Virus record (IMG/VR): IMGVR_UViG_3300048672_000863
Coordinates: 1-50,213 of that record
Reading direction: 5' to 3' (one strand)
DNA: 50,213 nt
From: a virus
Shown here piece by piece: positions 8,917 to 17,437 of the stretch. The notes beneath the pieces were generated by a model, which worked only from the letters and a program-made list of their open reading frames with translations, had not been told where the DNA came from and searched no databases. The position numbers and the translations under genes are program-made. Every line of letters starts with the position of its first letter. Positions within the stretch are counted from its first letter, which is position 1.

Positions 8917-10317
8917 ATGAACATTAATTTAACAAACAGTGGACTAACGATCGTCGATCCGACAGATGATGTGATCGCCTTTGCCAAGACGAATCTATCT
9001 TACACCGACAAGGCCAAACAATACCAATTGAAGCGAATGAGCAAGAACCCTTACTTGCGGACTACTGCAGCCTATGTAGCCTTACAGCAAACTGTCAAGG
9101 GGCAAGCTTATAAGTTAGAAAACAACATCTTGACCATGCCGTCTGGATTCATAACTCTTTTTAAAGAAATTCTTCCAGGGCATTCATTTTTGGACTCTCG
9201 AGTCGAGACAGGCAAGAAGATTTCTCTTCCATGGATTAAGACACCCTATCCTCTTCGCGATTACCAATCAGAGGTGGTAGATCTTCTTCTGGACCCAGCA
9301 CAGTGGAGAGGTATCGTCAACTTTGCTACGGGCTTGGGCAAGACCTTAACAGCACTTCACTTTGTCAAGCGATATAAGCGAAATGCCCTAATCGTGTGTC
9401 CTTCTGATTCTGTTGCGAAGCAATTCTATACTCAATGTGTAGATGCCTTTGGCAAGAACATGGTCGGCTTCTACGGTGCAGGCAAGAAGAACATCAACGA
9501 CATCACTATCGGCATCGCTGCCTCTATTACTCGCAACACAGATGATTTTAAAAATGCCGATTTTGGTGTTGTTATCTTCGACGAGATCCATCACATCGCT
9601 GCCGATACCTTCTATAACATCGCCGAAGCGGTTGCTGGAGTAGGAAAGGTCTTTGGACTTACGGCCACTGATTACCGATCCGATGGAAAGGATATATTGA
9701 TTACGGCTGGATGTGGCCCTGTAATTGCCTGCAAAGATGTAAAGTGGGGAATAGAGAATAAGTATCTAGCAGAACCGTACTTTATAGTTCGTGAAGTGGA
9801 GACGGGCGGTAAAGATTTTGGCGACAACAAGATCAAGAATTATAAAGAGCACGTACTGAACAATTCCATTATAAAGAATACAATTTATAATGACGCACTT
9901 AACATGATGAACGCAGGTCGTACGGTGCTCATCTTAGTCGACGAGGTCGAACATGGAAAAGAACTTAGCCAACAACTTGGCGTTCCTTTCGCAACAGGCG
10001 AAGATTCTCGATCAAACGACTATGTCGATTCTCTTAACAACGGGAAAATCAAGGGGCTCGTCGGAACGGATGGTCGAATTGGAGAGGGGACGGATACTCA
10101 AAATGTTGATGTTCTCATTCTTGCTAACTTTGTTGCATCCAAAGGTCCCGTCATACAGAGCGTGGGTCGTAGCCTGCGGCGCACTTCTACGAAATCCAAG
10201 TGTATTATCCTCGACTACATCCCGCTTGGGTCGAGTCAGCTGACTCGACACGCCTGGGGTAGAGTCGACTACTATCGTGACATAACAGATAAGGTGAAAA
10301 TCATCCATGCTCAATAA
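8917..10317 (+). CDS. Superfamily 2 DNA helicase, UvsW-like
   Basis: 466 residues. Helicase motif I is ATGLGKT (residue ~140), motif II is DEIH within VIFDEIHHIA, motif III is GLTAT, and motif VI is QSVGRSLRR. This order and size match phage SF2 helicases such as T4 UvsW, which migrate branches, rewind R-loops and help move from origin- to recombination-dependent replication. The region upstream of the core (residues 1-110) is a separate N-terminal domain, as in UvsW. It is transcribed divergently from the helicase-primase operon. Family assignment is firm; the UvsW role is inferred from the phage context. Confidence 0.85.
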   Translation: MNINLTNSGLTIVDPTDDVIAFAKTNLSYTDKAKQYQLKRMSKNPYLRTTAAYVALQQTVKGQAYKLENNILTMPSGFITLFKEILPGHSFLDSRVETGKKISLPWIKTPYPLRDYQSEVVDLLLDPAQWRGIVNFATGLGKTLTALHFVKRYKRNALIVCPSDSVAKQFYTQCVDAFGKNMVGFYGAGKKNINDITIGIAASITRNTDDFKNADFGVVIFDEIHHIAADTFYNIAEAVAGVGKVFGLTATDYRSDGKDILITAGCGPVIACKDVKWGIENKYLAEPYFIVREVETGGKDFGDNKIKNYKEHVLNNSIIKNTIYNDALNMMNAGRTVLILVDEVEHGKELSQQLGVPFATGEDSRSNDYVDSLNNGKIKGLVGTDGRIGEGTDTQNVDVLILANFVASKGPVIQSVGRSLRRTSTKSKCIILDYIPLGSSQLTRHAWGRVDYYRDITDKVKIIHAQ

Positions 10318-10528
10318 ATCAAAACTAGAAGTTGCACAAATCGCGAAGATGGCCGCACAAGATGCTATTAGAGATCGTAGCGGGATGGGTTACTCAATGT
10401 CAAACTACTCTCTCATGGGGCAACTATCGGAATTAATTGCGGCTGCAGTGGAAGCTGGTATTCTTGCTACCTTGAACCAGATGTATACGAACGAAGAGTT
10501 CGAGCGGGACCTTGGACTAAAGCCGTGA
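10307..10528 (+). CDS. Small hypothetical protein
   Basis: 73 residues, unrecognised, mainly helical, with an alanine-rich stretch (LIAAAVEAGILA). The start ATG 10307 overlaps the end of the helicase gene by 11 nt, so it is read from the same message. In T4 a small gene, uvsW.1, likewise follows uvsW; that is only a positional parallel. Confidence 0.6.
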   Translation: MLNKSKLEVAQIAKMAAQDAIRDRSGMGYSMSNYSLMGQLSELIAAAVEAGILATLNQMYTNEEFERDLGLKP

Positions 10529-10531
10529 TAA

Positions 10532-10551
10532 GATACTCTCACTATGAGAGT
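10532..10551 (+). promoter_or_regulatory. Weak -10 box and hairpin covering a start codon
   Basis: GATACT (10532-10537) lies 6 nt before ATG 10544; TAAGAT at 10529-10534 is an alternative. A 6-bp inverted repeat, ACTCTC (10535-10540) and GAGAGT (10546-10551) with a 5-nt loop, places the ATG in the loop and at its edge. It could act as an operator or sequester the start codon. Confidence 0.35.
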
Positions 10552-11104
10552 AACTATATTCGACAATAACCCTGGCGAAGGCGGTCTTTGGCAGGGATTC
10601 CTTAAGACATCTTGGATGGTAGGCAGTTGGCTTCAGAAGTTGTTTGGTGCGGTCGATGACTACTACGGTGCGTCATCCTTCGCCGATGCAAAGGCTTGGC
10701 TCGAGAGTAAGAACACCACATTCTCGTCTATTCAATATTGGGGCCACGGCAGTCCTAGCACTATCTGGTTGGCTAATAACCCTATTCCGACTCAGGATTG
10801 GCTATCTCTTAAGCCGCTTCTCACGGAAGATTCCCTTCTCTGGTTCCGCGTCTGTAGTGCGTTCCAAGGAGAAGCAGGTCAGAGATTCTCAGGAGTGCTC
10901 GCTGATGGCCTTAACTGTACTATCGGCGGTCATACGATGATTGTCGGTCTCTGGCAGGGTGGTCTCCATACCAGGAAGCCTCATTCTCTTCCTAGCTGGC
11001 CAGTAGATGAAGGAACTCACCCTTCAAAACTAAGAGATGACTTTAAGTTCTGGAACAAGAACACTATCTCTTGCTTAAGAACGACCATCCCTCAGGGCTG
11101 GTAA
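10544..11104 (+). CDS. Possible clan CD (caspase-fold) cysteine hydrolase-like protein
   Basis: 186 residues, not confidently recognised. Two features recall the caspase/CHAT/DUF4347 fold: a strand ending in a His-Gly pair (QYWGHGSPS, H68-G69), and about 36 residues later a hydrophobic strand ending in cysteine (LLWFRVCSAF, C104). In clan CD peptidases such a His and Cys form the catalytic dyad. The protein is compact, has no signal peptide, and is rich in Trp. It may be a protease or an inactive relative; the substrate is unknown. It has its own putative promoter and is followed by a 219-bp non-coding stretch, so it is probably expressed alone. Confidence 0.6.
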   Translation: MRVTIFDNNPGEGGLWQGFLKTSWMVGSWLQKLFGAVDDYYGASSFADAKAWLESKNTTFSSIQYWGHGSPSTIWLANNPIPTQDWLSLKPLLTEDSLLWFRVCSAFQGEAGQRFSGVLADGLNCTIGGHTMIVGLWQGGLHTRKPHSLPSWPVDEGTHPSKLRDDFKFWNKNTISCLRTTIPQGW

Positions 11105-11209
11105 TCTACTTCTCATCGTTTGTATTTTAATAATATTATAAAACCAACTTAACTATTTCTTCACTCTTTCAGATCTAGAAAAGAAAAGATTAGCAAACTA
11201 CTCAAAGAG

Positions 11210-11266
11210 AAGAAGTAATTTTTACTTCTTATCTTACCCAGTTATCTCAACTAACTTGTTTTGAGA
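11210..11266 (+). terminator. Two inverted repeats in the 11.1-11.3 kb intergenic region
   Basis: The 219-bp gap holds AAGAAGTAA (11210-11218) with TTACTTCTT (11222-11230), a perfect 9-bp stem with a 3-nt loop. It is followed by TCTCAA (11245-11250) with TTGAGA (11261-11266) and a short T-rich run. They may terminate the upstream transcript, although neither has a strong U tract. A leadered promoter TATAAG (11298-11303) for the dUTPase follows. Confidence 0.4.
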
Positions 11267-11323
11267 GAGTTATTTTAGCCATCTTCTCTTCCTGAAGTAT
11301 AAGATCTCAAACAGGGAGATGAT

Positions 11324-11848
11324 ATGAACAAAATGACGCCCAATGAGGCAAAGACGCTTGCACAAGAGATCTATCGCGACACCTTCGAGATCAAAGTAGA
11401 GGTCCTTGAGGGAGGCAAGATGCCGACGAAGGCCCATGCTACTGATGCTGGCTGGGATCTTTACGCCACTGAGGACATTACTATCTATCCTGGTCAGGTG
11501 ATGAAGCACCCTCTCAATATTCGACTACAGCTTCCTACTAACTCATGGGCAGAGATCACCTCTAAGAGCGGACTTGGAGCTAAGGGACTCATGGTATATG
11601 CTGGCGTCATTGACCAATCATATAGAGGCATTCCTCACGTCGTCTTTACAAATCTCTGGATTATCGATCAGATCGATGAGCAAGGTTACCCGCTGATGCG
11701 GACGATGCCTATCGTAATTAAGAAGGGCGAGAAGCTAGCTCAGTTGATTATGAGTCCGTATAGTGAGCAGTTCTTTATGACTCAAGTCGATAAGGTTGAG
11801 ACTGATACTGATCGTGGCGCTGGTGGATTTGGTAGTTCGGGTAAGTAA
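11324..11848 (+). CDS. dut: dUTP pyrophosphatase
   Basis: 174 residues. It hydrolyses dUTP to dUMP, keeping uracil out of phage DNA and feeding dTMP synthesis. All five trimeric dUTPase motifs are visible in order: DAGWDLYA (41-48), SKSGLG (80-85), AGVIDQSYRG with the catalytic Asp (93-102), GEKLAQLI (135-142) and RGAGGFGSSG at the flexible C-terminus (164-173). The ~28-residue N-terminus before the fold, and an insertion of ~10 residues around 112-125, make it slightly longer than bacterial Dut. ATG 11324 has a good Shine-Dalgarno sequence (AGGGAGATGAT). The next gene's -10 box overlaps the spacer after its stop. Confidence 0.93.
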   Translation: MNKMTPNEAKTLAQEIYRDTFEIKVEVLEGGKMPTKAHATDAGWDLYATEDITIYPGQVMKHPLNIRLQLPTNSWAEITSKSGLGAKGLMVYAGVIDQSYRGIPHVVFTNLWIIDQIDEQGYPLMRTMPIVIKKGEKLAQLIMSPYSEQFFMTQVDKVETDTDRGAGGFGSSGK

Positions 11849-11849
11849 G

Positions 11850-11855
11850 TATAAG
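11850..11855 (+). promoter_or_regulatory. -10 box for a leaderless methyltransferase mRNA
   Basis: TATAAG at 11850-11855 is followed by 6 nt and ATG 11862, with no ribosome-binding site. The layout is the same as before 8917, 17438 and other starts in this window. Confidence 0.45.
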
Positions 11856-11861
11856 ATAAAA

Positions 11862-12590
11862 ATGGCGCCACCCAAGAAAGTAAATCTCTTACAAGACGTG
11901 TTTGATCCATCGGTTAGAATCTCGTCACTCGAACCCATGAGTGACGATGCAGTCTGGCCGATGAATACTGAAGTTTGCATTACTCGTGTTCCCATTAGAA
12001 AACGTGATGGTTTTGATATCGAGGTCTTTAAGAAGTTTGCTGCTAAGCTTAAGCAGCACATGATCCCGAATGGGATTGTTTTTCTTATCTGCTACGCCCC
12101 AATTGAGGCAAAGAGTAGGCCCTTTGAGATTGCGAAGGCCATGACCGATGTGGGTTTCAACCATATCGATAATATCGTTATTCAAAAGACTTGGTTCCCG
12201 GGTAAGCGCTCTGAGGTGAATCTAGTTAACTCACATGAGTATGTTCTTCACTTTTGTAATGGGGACGTCTGGAAACTCGATCGTCTTCCTATCCGTCGGT
12301 ATCTTCAGACAGATGAAGAAGTTAGCTGTCCAGGAAACACATGGTCCGTTGAGACAGGTTCATTAGATGAGGCTTATCCAGTCGACTTAGCGGAACTCCT
12401 AATTCGCATGACAGATTGCCTTCCCGGAAGCATAATTTTTGATCCCTTTGGGGGCGGAACAGGATCTCTCAAGGCGGCACTTCAACTTGGCCATACTTTC
12501 TATGGTCTTAATATGGATGCGAAGATGGTTAAGAAGTGTGACCAAGTTCTAAAAGAATATTCTGAGAAGAATCGTATCAAGAGAGGATAA
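11862..12590 (+). CDS. DNA methyltransferase-like protein, divergent catalytic motif
   Basis: 242 residues from ATG 11862; the frame extends upstream, but that start lacks support. The C-terminal part has the AdoMet-binding motif of the N6/N4 (beta class) methyltransferases, FDPFGGGTG (about 193-201), followed by GHTFYGLNMD. In this class a catalytic [D/N/S]PP[Y/F/W] motif should precede it near the N-terminus. At that place I see only ITRVPIRKRDG (about 40-50), so the active site is altered or lost. It may be an inactive DNA-binding relative, or an enzyme with a different substrate. It lies between dut and a small gene. Confidence 0.7.
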   Translation: MAPPKKVNLLQDVFDPSVRISSLEPMSDDAVWPMNTEVCITRVPIRKRDGFDIEVFKKFAAKLKQHMIPNGIVFLICYAPIEAKSRPFEIAKAMTDVGFNHIDNIVIQKTWFPGKRSEVNLVNSHEYVLHFCNGDVWKLDRLPIRRYLQTDEEVSCPGNTWSVETGSLDEAYPVDLAELLIRMTDCLPGSIIFDPFGGGTGSLKAALQLGHTFYGLNMDAKMVKKCDQVLKEYSEKNRIKRG

Positions 12591-12591
12591 T

Positions 12592-12783
12592 ATGGACGTT
12601 TTTGTAGCTACTTTTGAGGATCGTAGTGGTTGTGCATCAGTTGAGATCTTTAAGACTCGTAAAGAAGCTAATACCTTTCTTAGGACAATCTTTAAGCACT
12701 GTTATCCGAATGGAGATGTTTCTTTTAAAGAGTGGCAGACTTATGGTGGTTTCACTTGTAGAGTTTGGAAGAGGAAAATTTAA
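12592..12783 (+). CDS. Small hypothetical protein
   Basis: 63 residues, unrecognised, with a beta-alpha-beta look (VFVATFEDRS, then a helix KEANTFLRTIF). It starts 1 nt after the methyltransferase stop, with GAGAGGATAAT as ribosome-binding site, and its TAA overlaps the ATG of groEL (TAATG, 12781-12785). It is therefore part of the methyltransferase-groEL transcript. Confidence 0.6.
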   Translation: MDVFVATFEDRSGCASVEIFKTRKEANTFLRTIFKHCYPNGDVSFKEWQTYGGFTCRVWKRKI

Positions 12784-14501
12784 TGCTATACGAAAAGCAG
12801 AAGGCTAAAGAGATTACGACTGACAAGGCTGAGATTAAGCACATTGTGCAGTCGGCCTTAAGTGAAATGGCAGCTATTGTAGGTTCAACGCTTGGACCTG
12901 GTGGTCGAACTGTTCTGATGGAGCGAGATAACCTTGCCCCGTTAGCAACAAAGGATGGTGTTACTGTAGCTAAGGCTGTTGGTATGGCAAATGCTCAGGC
13001 CTCTGTTGTTGTAGAGGCTGCGAAAGAGATCTGTCTACGTACTGCTAAGGAAGCTGGCGATGGCACGACGACAGCGATTGTTCTTGCCAATGCACTTGTG
13101 CAGAACGCATCTGACTTTCTGGAAGTCAATCCCAAATACAACCCACAGCGAATGATTAATGATCTTAATCATCTTTACGAGGGGGTTATCGTCCCCTTCT
13201 TAAAGAAACACGCCAAGTCGGTGAAATCCAGGGAGGAATTGATTAATGTCGCAACCATTAGTGCAAATGGAGATGCCACTATCGCTGAGGCAGCGGTTGA
13301 TGCAGTTATGGCAGCGGGAGAAGACGGGCAAGTATTGGTGGAAGAAGCTGATGATTCAACTATTCGAGTTGAATCGTTGGAAGGGTGTATTGTTACATCA
13401 GGACTTAAGGACCTGGGGCCGATCGGCATATCTTTTATCAATGACCGTGCCAATCAGCAAGCAAAGATGGATGAAGGGCTGGTTTTTCTCTTCGATGGGT
13501 CTCTCAACGACCTTAAAGTTCCTGCAGCTATCCAGCAAGCTATCGAAGGAACCAATCTATACGGCAAGCCTATTATCGTATTTGCGCACCACTTTGCCGA
13601 TGTCGTCTTGGATAAATTTGCAAAAACAACGAAGGGCGGATACACTGTAATTCCGGTTAAGACTCCAATGGGTGGAGTCGCTAACTCAAGAGTGATGTTC
13701 TTGCATGATATGGCGGCTTATACTAGTGCTACTGTCTATGACCCCGCTAACTTAGACGCGGCCATCGAGGCGGGCCTGGAATTTGGGGCCTTTAAGACTG
13801 CGAAGATCAATCTCTACGAGACGTTCCTTACTGCCGAGTCTGATCCTGATGCTCTCGAGGCTCGTATCAATGAACTCAAGAGTATTGCTGCTATCGCGCC
13901 TAACGAGCGTGAGAAGATGTTCGTAAAGGCTGCTATTTCTAAGCTTACTGGCGGTGTTTCGACTATCTGGGTGGGTGGTGGATCGGAACTAGAAGCCCGG
14001 GAGAAGAAGGCCCGTGTAGAGGATGCCGTTGAGGCCGTTCGTTCTGCTATTGCTGAAGGGATCATCCCAGGAGGCTGCGGGGTACATCTCGTCCTCGCCG
14101 ATATTCTTCGTAGACACCCGGATCGTCTCCCTTCTTGGATCATCATGGAGCAAGCGCTCATGGAGCCCTTTAAGTTACTGCTTTCCAATTGTGGTGAGGA
14201 CTTCAACGACGTTTGGAACGCCTTAGGTGGTTTCATTACTGGTGCGGACCATCCCCCTAATCAGATCTTTGATGCGAATACTCATCGGTTGGTGCAACCG
14301 GAAGAAAAGGGCATCATTGAGCCTGCTAAGGTGTGCCGCGTGAGCATTGGAAATGCTCTATCGGTTGCCTCAATTCTGAGTACGCTCGGCGGGTTGGTGG
14401 TCTCACCTAGAGATGCTGGCCTTGAGCAGCAATTGGCTCTCTCTAAGAGCACGTTTAGAGAGATGATGTCGGAGTCAACTGGCACAGTGGGGCAAGAGTA
14501 A
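12783..14501 (+). CDS. groEL: Phage GroEL-like chaperonin (Hsp60)
   Basis: 572 residues from ATG 12783, which overlaps the previous stop and has GGAAGAGG upstream; a TTG at 12765 is also in frame. The chaperonin signatures are present: GSTLGPGGRTV and DGVTVAKAV near the N-terminus, GDGTTTAIVLANAL (the ATP-hydrolysis region), VEDAVEAVRSA with the conserved Asp, and late EPAKVCRVSIGNA. Length matches bacterial GroEL (~548), but the Gly-Gly-Met-rich tail is absent. It would form a ring folding phage proteins, perhaps the capsid protein. No GroES-like co-chaperonin is visible in the window, so it may use the host's or act alone, as some phage chaperonins do. The next gene starts at its last base (TAATG). 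Confidence 0.93.
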   Translation: MLYEKQKAKEITTDKAEIKHIVQSALSEMAAIVGSTLGPGGRTVLMERDNLAPLATKDGVTVAKAVGMANAQASVVVEAAKEICLRTAKEAGDGTTTAIVLANALVQNASDFLEVNPKYNPQRMINDLNHLYEGVIVPFLKKHAKSVKSREELINVATISANGDATIAEAAVDAVMAAGEDGQVLVEEADDSTIRVESLEGCIVTSGLKDLGPIGISFINDRANQQAKMDEGLVFLFDGSLNDLKVPAAIQQAIEGTNLYGKPIIVFAHHFADVVLDKFAKTTKGGYTVIPVKTPMGGVANSRVMFLHDMAAYTSATVYDPANLDAAIEAGLEFGAFKTAKINLYETFLTAESDPDALEARINELKSIAAIAPNEREKMFVKAAISKLTGGVSTIWVGGGSELEAREKKARVEDAVEAVRSAIAEGIIPGGCGVHLVLADILRRHPDRLPSWIIMEQALMEPFKLLLSNCGEDFNDVWNALGGFITGADHPPNQIFDANTHRLVQPEEKGIIEPAKVCRVSIGNALSVASILSTLGGLVVSPRDAGLEQQLALSKSTFREMMSESTGTVGQE

Positions 14502-15319
14502 TGGGTAACTTATCGGTTAAGGTGGCAGTAACTATTGCAGTGAGTGCCGTCGTTCTCGCGCTCGCATTTGCTGGCTTTATGACGCTGCGCGATCGTCAGC
14601 GTCTAGCTCAGATTACTGAGTTACGGAATCAAGTTGCTTTACGCGATAAGACCATTGAGCTCCAGCAGGGTGTCTATCAGAAGCTCACACTGCAGACGAA
14701 GGACCTATCTAAACTTCTCGATGAGAAGGATGTCGAGTTGACGGCGCTCAAGGAGCAGCTAAAGAAGCAAGGTGCAGATCTGCTCACAGCTAGCACCATC
14801 ATTGCCAAGTTGAAGAAGGATCTTGAATCAGCTGGCCACGTCAAGCCTCCTGAGGTAAATGAGGGACCGACCGTTCGTAAGGTAGATTTTGACAGTGGTA
14901 CTGATTTTGATCCATTTTTGGTTTCTGGTCACACCACAGTGAACTGCGAGAACCCCACAGAGCGTAGTGCTAAGTTGCTACTACAGCAGCGTTCGCCTCT
15001 GAAGTTCAGTGTTGTTGTTTCTCAGGACAAGGACGGCACGTGGCGTACAACGGCCTCGTCGTCATCTGACAAATTCGACGTCGACATTGCCCTTGCTGCC
15101 GTCAATCCATATCTTCTTGAAGAGAGGTGGTATGAGAAGCTCTCTTTTGTGGCCGAGGCCGGTATCGGGACGAACCCTGGCTTGCTTGCTGGTGGCGGTG
15201 TAGATTTTGAGATCGGTAAGTTTGATGTTGGACCTCGAGTCTGGGCAGTTCTAGACCGCGGAGCATCTCCCTATGTCGGAGTATCTTTTGCTTGGCATCC
15301 CTTTAAAAAGGTGCGTTAA
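14501..15319 (+). CDS. Membrane-anchored coiled-coil protein, possibly spanin-like
   Basis: 272 residues. A single N-terminal membrane segment (VTIAVSAVVLALAFAGFMTL, ~8-27) is followed by a long coiled coil (~35-110: LRNQVALRDK, LLDEKDVELTALKEQL). The C-terminal ~120 residues are beta-rich and end with YVGVSFAWHPF, a pattern seen in membrane-strand proteins. The N-in, coiled-coil ectodomain plan recalls phage i-spanins (Rz) that join the two membranes in lysis, but it is longer and no Rz1 or holin/lysin genes are beside it. The gene overlaps groEL and the following zinc-ribbon gene by single bases. Function remains open. Confidence 0.6.
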   Translation: MGNLSVKVAVTIAVSAVVLALAFAGFMTLRDRQRLAQITELRNQVALRDKTIELQQGVYQKLTLQTKDLSKLLDEKDVELTALKEQLKKQGADLLTASTIIAKLKKDLESAGHVKPPEVNEGPTVRKVDFDSGTDFDPFLVSGHTTVNCENPTERSAKLLLQQRSPLKFSVVVSQDKDGTWRTTASSSSDKFDVDIALAAVNPYLLEERWYEKLSFVAEAGIGTNPGLLAGGGVDFEIGKFDVGPRVWAVLDRGASPYVGVSFAWHPFKKVR

Positions 15320-15669
15320 TGGCGAAGTATCGCTTTCAGTGCGAGAAGTGTTCAACCATCTTTGAACGATATGTCTCTGTAAGAACAGAGATGTTACCGT
15401 GTAAGGAATGTGGTGCACAAGCTAAGTGCCTCTTTCCAAATATCGGGGGCAAAAAAGTTACAGAAACTGTAGATCCGTTCCTCAATGTTCGTCATGAGGA
15501 AGATCATAAGAAGCAATTGGATGATCGTAGAACAGAGTACTTCTGGGAAGTAGAAGTTCCGAGACTGATTCAAACCTATTCAACACAGACCTGTTTAGAG
15601 GAAGGATGGCTTGTGTACAATGAGAAGGGTGAATTAGTAATTGGGAAACCCAAGAAGAAATCTAAATGA
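15319..15669 (+). CDS. Zinc-ribbon protein (FmdB-like N-terminus)
   Basis: 116 residues. The first 40 residues form a zinc ribbon: YRFQCEKCSTIFE with a CxxC pair, then LPCKECGAQAKCLFP with a second pair. It resembles the short FmdB-type regulatory zinc ribbon, MAxYxFxCxxC. The remainder is charged and unrecognised and ends in a Lys-rich tail (KPKKKSK). Its stop region overlaps the gp46 start by 4 nt (ATGA), so it is coupled to a recombination nuclease subunit. Confidence 0.7.
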   Translation: MAKYRFQCEKCSTIFERYVSVRTEMLPCKECGAQAKCLFPNIGGKKVTETVDPFLNVRHEEDHKKQLDDRRTEYFWEVEVPRLIQTYSTQTCLEEGWLVYNEKGELVIGKPKKKSK

Positions 15670-17411
15670 AATTAATTAGTTGCGATATTGAAAACTTTTT
15701 AAGCATCGAGAAGGCTCATGTAGATTTTGATGATGCTGGAATGCTTTTAGTTGAGGGGTGGAACTATGACGTGGACCGAGCCAATGGCGCCGGTAAGACG
15801 GCAATTCTTAATGCACTCTCATTCGCGCTTTATGATAAGCTTCCTCGCAAGATTACTGCTTCCGAGATTGTTAGACGCGGAACGAAAAAGGGCTCAGTTG
15901 GAGTTCAACTCTCTGTTGGCGGGGAGATTTTCGGGGTGCACCGATCAAGACCTAAAGGAGTTACGTTCACGCGCATTGTCGCAGGAACGCCTACTGAGAT
16001 CTCGCTGACTCAAGAGGAGTGGGAAGCTAAACTGCGTCTTACCTATAATCAGTTTATGGTTGCGATGTACTGCTCGCAGGTAAACTCGAGCTCTTCTCCG
16101 CGCTTTCTTCTATTGAATGATTCTGACAAGAAGCAGTTTCTACTACAGTTGCTTAGTCTAGACGAATTCAACCTATGTAAGAAGATTTGTGATGAAAATA
16201 TTGCAAATCTTATTTTTAAGTTTGACGGTCTTCGCCAAAAAATAGCAGAATTGCAAGTAAAAATCGATACTTATAGTGAGTCTACCATAGACGAAAATGA
16301 GGGTAAATTACTAGTATCGAGACAAGAAAATAACAAATTAAGTTTCATAAAGGCCTTAACTGAGGTCCAGAGTATTCTGAAACCCGATCTCGCTAAATAT
16401 AATAAGCTAGAAGAGGACATTCTTGCCAAGAAGTCCAATTTTAGTAGACTGCATGCCCAGCGCGAGATGCTGTTTGCTCAATGGAACCAGCTAGGAAAGA
16501 AACTCAAACCGTTCAACAAGTCATCTTCCTGTTCGCTATGTGGAACTGTGTTAGATAATTCCCATGCGGAAACGATGCACAACACGGAGATGGAACGCGT
16601 GAAGGAAGAGCGTCTCGACTTGAAGCGTAAGATTGATGAGATTGACCAACTATTGACTAGTGAGGGTCAAGTAAATGATTTGCACTCTAAACTTAAAGAG
16701 CGCAAGAAGAAAGAATCTGCCGAATATGAGAAGGCTACTATTACTCAAGTCGAACTATCTACAAAGATTGCATCTATCGATCGAGAGATTGCTGACTTAA
16801 AGAAAAAACTTAGCGACAATGCACAGTTGGTTTTGAAGATCGACAACGCGAGGGCTCAGCAGAAGGATCTTGCATCTCAGTTAGATGCGGTGGCCAAAGA
16901 TATCGAGTTGCAAAAAACCGTATCAGCAATCTATTCCTCAACGGGTGCTCAGGCCTATGTTTTAGATTCGGCCGTTTCGCTCTTCAACGAGCAGATCGCA
17001 AAATACGTTGAGATGCTTTGGCCTAATTTAACTTATGAGTTACAGAGTTATAAAGAGAACGTTAAGGGGGAAGTCACTGCGAAGTTCTCTGAGTCCATCA
17101 TAATGGACGGGAAACCTATCTCTCTAGGTAGTCTATCTGGTGGTGAACTTAAGGCCCTATCCATCTGCGCCGATATGGCTCTTTTGGGGATCCTTGAGCA
17201 ACAGTTCGGCCTACATGTGTCCCCTGTCATCTTTGACGAGGCCTTTGATGGTTTGGATGCCTCTGGCAAAGAATTTGCATTAGAATTGATCCGGGGCCTG
17301 TCTCAGGACCGTCAGGTGGTGGTCATTGACCATGCGTCGGAGATGCGTGCATCCTTCGATCGAATTCTAAGAGTCGAAAAACGCAACGGTATATCAACAA
17401 TAGTCGTCTAG
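15666..17411 (+). CDS. SMC-like recombination nuclease subunit (SbcC/Rad50, T4 gp46)
   Basis: 581 residues. The P-loop RANGAGKTA (~39-47) and the C-terminal LSGGE signature (~490) with VIFDEAFDGLD Walker B (~521) form the split ABC ATPase. Between them is a long coiled coil interrupted at ~290 by a zinc hook, CSLCG. This is the Rad50/SbcC/gp46 plan, short as in T4 gp46 (560 residues). With the Mre11-like gp47 at 27921 it should resect DNA ends for recombination-dependent replication. In T4 genes 46 and 47 are adjacent; here they are ~10 kb apart, with polymerase, ssDNA-binding protein and RecA between. Confidence 0.92.
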   Translation: MKLISCDIENFLSIEKAHVDFDDAGMLLVEGWNYDVDRANGAGKTAILNALSFALYDKLPRKITASEIVRRGTKKGSVGVQLSVGGEIFGVHRSRPKGVTFTRIVAGTPTEISLTQEEWEAKLRLTYNQFMVAMYCSQVNSSSSPRFLLLNDSDKKQFLLQLLSLDEFNLCKKICDENIANLIFKFDGLRQKIAELQVKIDTYSESTIDENEGKLLVSRQENNKLSFIKALTEVQSILKPDLAKYNKLEEDILAKKSNFSRLHAQREMLFAQWNQLGKKLKPFNKSSSCSLCGTVLDNSHAETMHNTEMERVKEERLDLKRKIDEIDQLLTSEGQVNDLHSKLKERKKKESAEYEKATITQVELSTKIASIDREIADLKKKLSDNAQLVLKIDNARAQQKDLASQLDAVAKDIELQKTVSAIYSSTGAQAYVLDSAVSLFNEQIAKYVEMLWPNLTYELQSYKENVKGEVTAKFSESIIMDGKPISLGSLSGGELKALSICADMALLGILEQQFGLHVSPVIFDEAFDGLDASGKEFALELIRGLSQDRQVVVIDHASEMRASFDRILRVEKRNGISTIVV

Positions 17412-17421
17412 TGACAATAGG

Positions 17422-17430
17422 TGTTATAAT
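17422..17430 (+). promoter_or_regulatory. Extended -10 promoter, leaderless GNAT gene
   Basis: TG (17422-17423), one base, TATAAT (17425-17430), then 7 nt to ATG 17438. The predicted start of transcription coincides with the start codon, and there is no Shine-Dalgarno sequence. Confidence 0.6.
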
Positions 17431-17437
17431 TGGACCT

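Noticed and set aside
13175-14236. Long minus-strand frames opposite groEL
   Set aside because: They mirror the codon structure of groEL, have no ribosome-binding sites and no recognisable domains.
17411-17437. GTG 17411 as the start of the GNAT gene
   Set aside because: The extended -10 box lies after it, so a transcript from that promoter would not include the GTG.
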